Origin: Burkholderiales bacterium
Lineage (GTDB): Bacteria; Pseudomonadota; Gammaproteobacteria; Burkholderiales; SG8-39
Reading direction: 5' to 3'
Assembly (NCBI GenBank): GCA_014860355.1
Contig: JACZJV010000023.1
Location: 1 to 64,000, forward strand
Length of the DNA: 64,000 nucleotides
Numbering within the stretch: position 1 is the first letter of the stretch; each line of letters starts with the position of its first letter. The notes below the pieces were generated by a model. The model saw only the letters and a list, made by a program, of their open reading frames with translations, was not told the DNA's origin and ran no database searches. This document shows, one piece after another, positions 57,892-64,000 of this stretch. Both the position numbers and the translations under genes were made by a program.

Positions 57892-58941
57892 TCAGTGCGG
57901 GTGGCGGTGATGCAGATCGGGCAAATGCGCATGGTTGTGCGCGAGCGGCGCGTGCCGGTGCGGGTGTGTATGCGGCTCCGGCCCCTCGCTGCCCTCATGC
58001 GCATGCTGATGATGCGCGTCGTGGGTGTGCAGGTGCTCGTGCGCCAGCGCTTCATGCACGTGCAGGTGCCCATGCCGTTCCGTGAGCGCGAGCCAGGTGG
58101 CTGCGATCATCAGCGCGAACGCGGCGCCGAAGCCGACGCTTACCGGCTCCCCCAACAACGTGATCGACAGCCCCGCGCCGATGAACGGCGCGGTCGAGAA
58201 ATGCGCGGCGGCGCGCGCGCTGCCCAGGTGACGCAGGGCGAGGATGTACAGCACCAGGCTCACGCCATAGCCCAGCCACCCGAGCAGGAGAGCCCCCGCC
58301 AGCTGCAGCATCGGCGGCACAGTGGCGCCCAGGGCGAGGGCGGTAACGATGTTGACGCAGCCCGCCACCAGCCCCTTGATCATGGCGATGTTGACCGGGT
58401 CGGCCGCCGCGATGCGGCGGGTAAGGTTGTTGTCCAGCGCCCACAGGGCACAGGCTGCAGCTACCGCGAGGGAGCGCAGCGTAAGCCCGGCGCCGGCCCG
58501 CGGATCATAGCCGAGCAACAGCCCGGCGCAGAGCATCAAGCCGGCGGCGAGCCAGATGCGTCCCCCGACCGCCTCGCGGAACACCAGCGCGGCGATCAGC
58601 GCCGTCAGTATTCCTTCCAGGTTGAGCAATAGCGACACGCCCGAGGCGCTCGCGCCGGCCAGACCCCACATCAACAACAGTGGTGCGGCGATGCCGCCGC
58701 AGAGGACGGCCCCGGCGAGCCAGGGCGTGTCGCGCGCCTGCAGCGGCGCGTCGGCTGCGCGCTGGCGCCGGCCCCATCGCACCAGCGCCAGACCCAGGCC
58801 ACTGCCCAGGTAAAGCAGGCCGGCGAGCAGGTTGGGCGCAATGTCCGCCTGCAGCAGCTTGGCCAGCGGCGTGCTCGCGCCGAACAGGGCGGCTGCGGCG
58901 AGCGCCACCAGCGCATAGCGTTGCGTGGACAGATCGATCAT
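57892..58941 (-). CDS. DMT-superfamily (EamA) transporter with His-rich C-terminal tail
   Basis: Inner-membrane carrier of 349 residues. The first 285 residues form ten helices (LFGASTPLAKLL at the start; AAHFSTAPFIGAGLSITLLGEPV late). The last 62 residues are cytoplasmic or periplasmic and contain 23 His by count, in HxH and HH runs ending HHRHPH. Such tails bind Ni, Co, Zn or Cu in other transporters, so a metal role is likely but unproven. It is on the same strand as another DMT gene and a HupE/UreJ-like gene. Confidence 0.85.
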   Translation of the reverse strand: MIDLSTQRYALVALAAAALFGASTPLAKLLQADIAPNLLAGLLYLGSGLGLALVRWGRRQRAADAPLQARDTPWLAGAVLCGGIAAPLLLMWGLAGASASGVSLLLNLEGILTALIAALVFREAVGGRIWLAAGLMLCAGLLLGYDPRAGAGLTLRSLAVAAACALWALDNNLTRRIAAADPVNIAMIKGLVAGCVNIVTALALGATVPPMLQLAGALLLGWLGYGVSLVLYILALRHLGSARAAAHFSTAPFIGAGLSITLLGEPVSVGFGAAFALMIAATWLALTERHGHLHVHEALAHEHLHTHDAHHQHAHEGSEGPEPHTHPHRHAPLAHNHAHLPDLHHRHPH

Positions 58942-58981
58942 GGCCGGGTCCTGGCTGGTGAAAAACCTGCGCGTGGCGGGG

Positions 58982-60142
58982 TCAGGGCGTGATCAGCTTA
59001 AGGTTCAGCGCGCGTTCGAGCAACCAGATCATCGCGATCGTCACGATCGCGATCGAACCGCCGAATAGCACCACGCGGCGGTAAAACCAGCTTTCGCGCA
59101 ATGCATACGCAAGCGGCAGGAAGGCGGCGACGATGGTGAGTTGCCCGCCCTCCACGCCGAGATTGAACCCGACCAGGGCCAGCACCAGCGCGTCGCGCGG
59201 CAGCCCCAGTTCGGTGAGCACACTGGCAAAACCGAAGCCGTGGATCAGGCCGAAGGCGAAGGCCACCACCCAGCGCCTGCCGCCGACCACCGGCAGCAGG
59301 TTGTTGAGCGCGGCCAGCACCACCGAAGCGGCGATGGCCGATTCCACCAGCCGCGAGGGCAACGAAATCACGCCCAGCGCCGCGAGCGACAGGGTGATCG
59401 AATGCGCCACGGTAAACGAGGTCACGATCTTGAATACGTCCCAGAAGGCGTCTGGAAAGCGCGCTACCGGCGACCAGTGCTTGCGCTCGCGCAGCAGCAC
59501 CGCCGGCAGCAGCAGCGATACGAGAAACAGAATATGGTCGTAACCGATCCAGATGTGCCATACGCCTTCGCGGGCATAGCTCAGAAACTGCCTGAAGGAG
59601 GACATCTCGCCGAGTTCGAAGCGCTGCTTCGAGCGCCCCGGCGAGAACACCAGGCTCTGGATCTTCCCCTGATACTCGAGATTGAGCAGCCCCTTGTGCT
59701 GCGCGTCGAAATCGAAAAACAGGCTGTAGCCGATTTCGATCGCAGCCGGCGCGGCGGCGCACTCGGCGGCGAAGCGCAGCACCTCGTAGGCGCCGTCGCT
59801 GTGGTGATCGACCTGGTGGGCGCTTACGCGCAGCGGACAGTTCTCCCCGTCGCCCGAAAGACTCAGCCGCGCCAGCGCGTAGGCGCCGATGTCGGACTGG
59901 CGAGCGCGCAGCTCGCCCCAGGTGATCTCGCCGTCGCCGTTGGCGTCGAGGCCGATCGCCTGTTCCAGGTCGCGCAGCGCGATGTCCCATTGCCCGCTGA
60001 CCTGCGCGCCGTCGATCTTGAGGCGCAGGTAACTGTCGCTGGGCTTGTGTGCCTGTACCGCGAAACTCGCGAGCAGCAGCAGCAGCGCCAGCCAGCGGCT
60101 CAATTCGCCCCCGCCTGCAGCTGTTGCGCCAGTTTTTCGCAT
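58982..60142 (-). CDS. HupE/UreJ-like membrane protein with EF-hand loop
   Basis: Membrane protein of 386 residues. A signal peptide ends VQA-HKPSD. The periplasmic domain (about 32-195) contains an EF-hand loop at 66-77, DANGDGEITWGE. The C-terminal half has about six helices with HIWIGYDHILFLVSLLLP, FTVAHSITLSLAALG and FAFGLIHGFGFASVL, the HupE/UreJ His-rich motifs tied to nickel or cobalt. The track ATG at 60142 overlaps the TPR gene by 43 nt; TTG at 60103 is another start with a stop-start overlap. Function is unproven. Confidence 0.82.
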   Translation of the reverse strand: MRKTGATAAGGGELSRWLALLLLLASFAVQAHKPSDSYLRLKIDGAQVSGQWDIALRDLEQAIGLDANGDGEITWGELRARQSDIGAYALARLSLSGDGENCPLRVSAHQVDHHSDGAYEVLRFAAECAAAPAAIEIGYSLFFDFDAQHKGLLNLEYQGKIQSLVFSPGRSKQRFELGEMSSFRQFLSYAREGVWHIWIGYDHILFLVSLLLPAVLLRERKHWSPVARFPDAFWDVFKIVTSFTVAHSITLSLAALGVISLPSRLVESAIAASVVLAALNNLLPVVGGRRWVVAFAFGLIHGFGFASVLTELGLPRDALVLALVGFNLGVEGGQLTIVAAFLPLAYALRESWFYRRVVLFGGSIAIVTIAMIWLLERALNLKLITP

Positions 60143-61284
60143 ACCGGATCTTCGTAGCCGCTGCTTTTCATCCAGTCGAGCGCCGGCTGCGCCGCGGCGT
60201 AATCCCTGGCGGCCAGGGCCGCTTCCATCAGCATGCGCGCATCGCTCGCCTCGCGCTGCACCCGGTAATTTTCTGCTGCGAGGCGCACGGCGCCTTTGGA
60301 GTCACCGAGCATGGCGAGGTGGAAGCGCGCCTCGTCCTGCTGGTGCAGCTTGTCGCCGCGCAGGGCGGAAGCGTCGAAGCGCTCCTGCAGCATCTTGACG
60401 TGCGCCGCCGCGGAAGGGAGTCCCGCCGCCTGCTCCGACAGCGCCAGGCGCAACAGCAGAACGTCGGAGCGTTCCCAGTCCTTGAGCAGGGCGACCGCGT
60501 CGAGCGGCCGGCCCTGGTCGAGCAGAAAATCGGCATAGGCGGCGAGGATATAGCCGTCGGTGATGCCCAGTGCCAGGCCGGCCTTGAAATGGCGCTCGGC
60601 GAGTTCGGCTCGGCCCAGCTGCACGGCGGCTTCGGCCAACCGCGTCTGTATCCAAAGCTTCAGCTCGGGGCCGGCGTCGGGCCGGCGCGCCAGCGCCGCG
60701 GACAGGTCGGAGTAGGCCTGTTCCGCTTTTCCGGTGCGCGCATCGATGGCCGCATTGCACGAGGTGTTGAGCAGCGCGCTTGCCAGCGGCGCGAGCCTGG
60801 CGCAAGCCGCGCGCGCGCCGGCATAGTCCGCCTGCACCAGCAGGATGGCCGCGCGCCAGGTCCAGATTTTGGCGATTTCGGGGTCGATCTCAGCCGCCCG
60901 ACCGAGGTCGGCGAGTGCCGCATCGAATTCGTGCCGGTATTGGCGCACCAGCGCGCGCATGATCAGGCTTTCCACCGGTGGCGCGGCGGCGCTGCTCCAG
61001 GGCCGGATCACGGCCTCGGCGTAGCCGACGTAGCGCGGGTCGCCCTCGGCACTGGCGAGGTCGAAGTAGCGCTGCGCCAGGGCCAGCGCGCGTTCCAGGT
61101 CCTGTGGTTGCTCCGCATGCGCCCGGCGCAGCGCGCGCAGTTCCCTGCCCTCGGCGGCTGTAGCCTTGAACGGCAGGCGCTCCAGGACCTCGGCGTCCGA
61201 TTTCGGGGTATAGGGCGCGGCCATCGCCGCCCCGCTGCCGAAGCCGAGAATAAGGGCAAAACCCAGGGGGAGCAGGTGACGCAT
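60100..61284 (-). CDS. Exported TPR-repeat protein
   Basis: Periplasmic or outer-membrane-associated protein of 394 residues. A signal peptide ends GAAMA-APYTP. The body is made of TPR-like helix pairs, for example ALALAQRYFDLASAEGDPRYVGYAEAVI, MRALVRQYRHEFDAALADLGRAAEIDPE and AERHFKAGLALG. One Cys in CARLA, one in SCNA and one near the C-terminus. It is upstream of and overlapping the HupE/UreJ-like gene, so the two are likely made together and may interact. Confidence 0.85.
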   Translation of the reverse strand: MRHLLPLGFALILGFGSGAAMAAPYTPKSDAEVLERLPFKATAAEGRELRALRRAHAEQPQDLERALALAQRYFDLASAEGDPRYVGYAEAVIRPWSSAAAPPVESLIMRALVRQYRHEFDAALADLGRAAEIDPEIAKIWTWRAAILLVQADYAGARAACARLAPLASALLNTSCNAAIDARTGKAEQAYSDLSAALARRPDAGPELKLWIQTRLAEAAVQLGRAELAERHFKAGLALGITDGYILAAYADFLLDQGRPLDAVALLKDWERSDVLLLRLALSEQAAGLPSAAAHVKMLQERFDASALRGDKLHQQDEARFHLAMLGDSKGAVRLAAENYRVQREASDARMLMEAALAARDYAAAQPALDWMKSSGYEDPVCEKLAQQLQAGAN

Positions 61285-61573
61285 GTCAGGTCGGATGCAA
61301 GTGGACGTAGCCGGCCTGGGTTTAACCGATGGCGCGGTGCGCGCAGTTTAGCATTGATTGTTTGGCGTTTTCTTGGGGTTTGTCGCGGCGCAACCAGAAC
61401 CCGCCGAATCCTGTCAACCCTTAATAGGCTGGGCCGTTACTGTCGATTCCGGCACTGCGGCTAAGGCCGCTATGCTTGCACCGCGATATCGATGTCGGCT
61501 CCTCAAGACGGAACGATGGAAAGAGGCGGTAGAAGGCGCGCTGGTAAATTAAATCCATCAATGAGGAGTCAAC
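61285..61573. other. Intergenic stretch of 289 bp, no gene supported
   Basis: It lies between the divergent TPR and Lys-rich genes and should hold both promoters. I did not find a convincing -35/-10 pair, and track ORFs here (61358, 61492) show no coding character. Confidence 0.5.
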
Positions 61574-61822
61574 ATGAGCAAGTTGCTGTCGATATTGGTT
61601 GCTGCTTTATTCGCTGTTTCCACCGGTTCCGCGTTCGCTGCCAAGCACATGGCGGCCCCGGCCGAAAAGTCTGAAATGAGCAAAGAAGCGAAACCCGCCG
61701 AAGCCAAACCGGCTACGGAAAAGAAAGCCAATAAAGAAAAGAAAGCCAAGAAAACCAAGACCGCCAAGAGCGACAAAAAAGCCACGACTGAAGCAGCACC
61801 CAAAGAAGAAGTGAAGAAGTAG
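61574..61822 (+). CDS. Small secreted Lys/Ala-rich protein
   Basis: Preprotein of 82 residues with AGGAG upstream of the ATG. The signal peptide ends SAFA-AKHM. The mature 60 residues contain 19 Lys (about one third) plus Ala, Glu, Thr and Pro in patterns such as KKANKEKKAKKTKTAK, with no Cys, aromatic or hydrophobic core. It is predicted to be disordered and strongly basic, like histone-H1-type tails but exported. No function is known to me. It is a single gene closed by a good terminator. Confidence 0.8.
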   Translation: MSKLLSILVAALFAVSTGSAFAAKHMAAPAEKSEMSKEAKPAEAKPATEKKANKEKKAKKTKTAKSDKKATTEAAPKEEVKK

Positions 61823-61844
61823 GTCTTTCTTCTACGCAGTAAGG

Positions 61845-61876
61845 AACGGGCAGGGTACTCCCTGCCCGTTTTTTTA
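61845..61876 (+). terminator. Rho-independent terminator after the Lys-rich gene
   Basis: The stem AACGGGCAGGG / CCCTGCCCGTT with loop TACT is followed by seven T. It lies 22 nt after the stop codon. Confidence 0.92.
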
Positions 61877-61938
61877 TTGTTTGGCGTCAATCGCGCTGCC
61901 CCGCCCGCGCCCGCGAAAATTTGCTAGAGTCGCTCGCC

Positions 61939-63453
61939 ATGAGCGTGAACCTGGCCCAGCTTCTCGTACGCAGCGCGCACGCCTATCCGGCCCTGCCTGC
62001 GCTTGCGCGCGGCGCGCACCTTGGTTGCACTTACGCCGAGCTGGCCGCGCGTGTGGCGCGCCTCGCGGCCGGGCTCGCGGCGCACCTGCGCGCGAACGAC
62101 CGCGTCGCCCTGGTGATGCAGAACTGCCCGCAGTACGTCGAACTGCTGTTCGCCTGCTGGCACGCCGGCCTGTGCGCGGTGCCGGTCAACGCCAAGCTGC
62201 ATCCGCGCGAACTCGAATTCATCCTGCATAACAGCGGGGCGCGCCTGTGCTTCGCCAGTGCCGAGCTCTACGACTCGGTCGCGCCGCTGCAAGCCGGCGT
62301 CGCCTGCCTCGACGAAGTGATCGACGCCGACGGCCCGCTCTACGCCGCGCTCGCCGCGGGCGCGCCCCTGCCGATGGCGGCGCGGGAGTCCGGCGACCCC
62401 GCCTGGCTGTTCTACACCAGCGGCACCACCGGCCGGCCCAAGGGCGTGACGCTGACGCAGAAAAACATCATGGCCGCGATCCTCAACTACTTTTCCGACG
62501 TCGATACCATAGCGCCGGGCGACGCGATCATTCACGCCGCGCCCATGTCACATGGTTCGGGCTTTTACATGCTGCCCCATGTCGCGCACGCCGGTCTGAA
62601 CGTGATTCCGGAGTCGGGCGGCTTCGACGCGCCCGAAATCTACGCGCTCGTGCAGGCGCATCGCGGTGTCACCATGTTTGCCGCGCCCACCATGGTCAAA
62701 CGCCTGGTCGACCATCCCGGCGACAGCGACACCGCGAACCTCAAAACCATCGTCTACGGCGGCGGCCCGATGTATGTCGCCGATTGCAAGGCGGCGCAGG
62801 CGCGCTTCGGCTACAAGCTCGCGCAGATCTACGGCCAGGGCGAATCGCCCATGACCATCACCGCCATGGGTAAGGCCATCCATGCCGCCACCGACCATCC
62901 GCGCTACGAGCAGCGCCTGGCCTCGGTCGGCCAGGCATTCACCGGGGTGGAGGTCCTGGTTGCCGACGACCAAGACCGGCCGCTGCCACCGGGCGAACCC
63001 GGCGAAATCCTGGTGCGCGGTGAACCGGTCATGGCGGGCTACTGGAACAACCCGCAGGCCAGCGCCGAGACCTTGCGGGGCGGCTGGTTGCACACCGGCG
63101 ACATCGGTAGCCTGGACGAGGAAGGATTTCTCACACTGAAGGACCGCAGCAAGGACATGATTGTTTCGGGCGGCTCCAACATCTACCCGCGCGAAGTGGA
63201 GGAAGTGCTGTTGCGGCACCCCGGCGTGAGCGAAGTGTCGGTGGTCGGGCAGAAGGACCCGGAGTGGGGCGAAATCGTGGTCGCCTTCATCGTCGCCCGG
63301 GCCGCACCGCCGGTCCGGGCCGAACTGGATGCGCTGTGCCTGGACCACATCGCGCGCTTCAAGCGGCCCAAGGCCTACCATTTCGTCGAGGCCCTGCCCA
63401 AGAACAGCACCGGCAAGGTGCTCAAGACCGAGCTGCGCAAGCTCCTGACCTAG
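61939..63453 (+). CDS. AMP-forming acyl-CoA synthetase/ligase
   Basis: ANL-superfamily enzyme of 504 residues that activates a carboxylic acid with ATP and CoA. The ATG at 61939 is favoured over the upstream TTG at 61921. Core motifs are FYTSGTTGRPKG (AMP/P-loop), YGGGPM, YGQGESPMT, GWLHTGDIG, LKDRSKDMIVSGGSNIYP and the acylation Lys in PKNSTGKVLK. The acid is not predictable; the nearby icmF gene makes a short or branched acyl group plausible. No gene lies between them except a 278-bp control region. Confidence 0.92.
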   Translation: MSVNLAQLLVRSAHAYPALPALARGAHLGCTYAELAARVARLAAGLAAHLRANDRVALVMQNCPQYVELLFACWHAGLCAVPVNAKLHPRELEFILHNSGARLCFASAELYDSVAPLQAGVACLDEVIDADGPLYAALAAGAPLPMAARESGDPAWLFYTSGTTGRPKGVTLTQKNIMAAILNYFSDVDTIAPGDAIIHAAPMSHGSGFYMLPHVAHAGLNVIPESGGFDAPEIYALVQAHRGVTMFAAPTMVKRLVDHPGDSDTANLKTIVYGGGPMYVADCKAAQARFGYKLAQIYGQGESPMTITAMGKAIHAATDHPRYEQRLASVGQAFTGVEVLVADDQDRPLPPGEPGEILVRGEPVMAGYWNNPQASAETLRGGWLHTGDIGSLDEEGFLTLKDRSKDMIVSGGSNIYPREVEEVLLRHPGVSEVSVVGQKDPEWGEIVVAFIVARAAPPVRAELDALCLDHIARFKRPKAYHFVEALPKNSTGKVLKTELRKLLT

Positions 63454-63668
63454 TCGCCGCCGCAACGCCAAGCCGCCCGCAAAATCCACTGCCGTCCATT
63501 CGGGGATTCCGAAAACTGTCCTCAGAACCCGAGACCGCTCTGATCCCCTCGCCCGCGCGGGTCAAAAAAACGATCCGCGCAAGATCGGGGTCTTTGGGAA
63601 AACCTGAAACCCCTATAGGTTGCGCCTGTTAAACTGCTGTTCGGATTCAAGTTCCAGTTCCAGCCAAG

Positions 63669-63697
63669 TTGACGTTAACGTAAACGTCACCTAAACT
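63669..63697 (+). promoter_or_regulatory. icmF promoter with a 20-bp near-palindrome between -35 and -10
   Basis: TTGACG (5 of 6) and TAAACT (4 of 6) are 17 nt apart. The spacer and the end of the -35 hold TGACGTTAACGTAAACGTCA (63670-63689), palindromic at all but one symmetric pair. ACGTTAACGT-type sites are known for LiuR, a MerR-family regulator of branched-chain acid catabolism. The position between -35 and -10 fits MerR-type control. Confidence 0.62.
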
Positions 63698-63731
63698 GGG
63701 TTTTTCCGGAATTCCCTCGAGCGGGGTTGCC

Positions 63732-64000
63732 ATGACCGACCTGTCCGTCAGTTCCAAGCTGACCATCTACAAGCCCAAGCACAAGGTGCGCTTCGTCACC
63801 GCGGCCTCGCTCTTCGACGGCCACGACGCCTCGATCAATATCATGCGCCGCATCCTGCAGGGCACGGGCTGCGAGGTGATCCACCTCGGCCACAACCGCT
63901 CGGTCGAAGAAGTGGTGAACGCGGCGCTGCAGGAGGACGTGCAGGGCATCGCCATCAGCTCCTACCAGGGCGGCCACGTCGAATACTTCAAGTACATGCT
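63732..64000 (+). CDS. icmF: Fused isobutyryl-CoA mutase (IcmF), N-terminal B12-binding part; 3' end cut by window
   Basis: Not in the ORF track because it runs off the end. The first 89 codons read [20 protein letters not shown], then [42 protein letters not shown] and [20 protein letters not shown]. This is the adenosylcobalamin-binding domain found at the N-terminus of IcmF, which interconverts isobutyryl-CoA and n-butyryl-CoA and carries an inbuilt MeaB-like GTPase further on. The His of DGH is the cobalt ligand. The GTPase and mutase parts lie outside, so a plain mutase subunit cannot be fully excluded. Confidence 0.85.
   Translation, partial: MTDLSVSSKLTIYKPKHKVRFVTAASLFDGHDASINIMRRILQGTGCEVIHLGHNRSVEEVVNAALQEDVQGIAISSYQGGHVEYFKYM

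Overview
The window is a GC-rich (roughly 60% or more by eye) chromosomal segment of a betaproteobacterium. The lineage call rests on gene order: pilMNOPQ-aroK-aroB-gltB-gltD with divergent mrcA (PBP1A), lptM next to a lysA remnant, engB/hemB beside a cytochrome c4 gene, cutA-dsbD, and glmU-glmS. The genus cannot be fixed from the sequence. No rRNA, tRNA, CRISPR array, intact insertion sequence or prophage was seen, and coding density is high.

Layout. 1-4.8 kb: a HAAT-family (branched-chain amino acid type) ABC transporter in the order K-H-M-G-F; the binding protein is cut by the window start. 4.85-9.0 kb: a ferredoxin-type flavin reductase (minus), a YeeZ-like SDR protein, cutA and dsbD. 9.1-13.8 kb: a second complete HAAT transporter in a different order (K-G-F-H-M). 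13.9-17.2 kb: quinone oxidoreductase, M20 amidohydrolase and a VOC-fold protein. 17.3-19.9 kb: hemB, engB and divergent cytochrome c4. 20.2-21.9 kb: a lipoprotein - ECF sigma - anti-sigma operon. 22.0-26.3 kb: an RND efflux permease and its membrane-fusion subunit. 26.5-26.9 kb: an internally deleted lysA remnant directly behind lptM, a 41-codon gene absent from the ORF track. 27-42.8 kb: mrcA, the type IV pilus assembly operon, shikimate genes and glutamate synthase. 42.9-48.6 kb: a large Ig-like-repeat lipoprotein, then glmU-glmS. 48.6-53.0 kb: a DMT transporter, a MOSC protein, a YcgR-like PilZ protein and recQ. 53.1-56.9 kb: an SHP-type cytochrome, diheme cytochrome, cytochrome b and two-component system. 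56.9-61.3 kb (minus): two DMT exporters, one with a His-rich tail, a HupE/UreJ-like membrane protein with an EF-hand loop, and a TPR protein. 61.5-64 kb: a small secreted Lys-rich protein, an acyl-CoA ligase and the start of a fused isobutyryl-CoA mutase (icmF) behind a MerR-type-looking operator/promoter.

How the genes fit together. Housekeeping functions are envelope building (mrcA, glmU/glmS, lptM, aroKB), nitrogen assimilation (gltBD), heme and cytochrome biology (hemB, dsbD, cytochrome c4, SHP/DHC/cytochrome b) and twitching motility (pilM-Q). Two amino-acid/amide importers, an acyl-CoA ligase and icmF suggest use of branched-chain or short acyl substrates.

The least explained parts are the SHP-DHC-cytochrome b-two-component operon, the HupE-like/TPR pair beside a His-tailed DMT exporter, the lipoprotein/ECF operon with a palindrome upstream, the lysA deletion scar and a 45-bp sequence present twice in intergenic DNA. 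No wholly new defence or mobile system was found. Statements about family function are from general knowledge; no database search was run.
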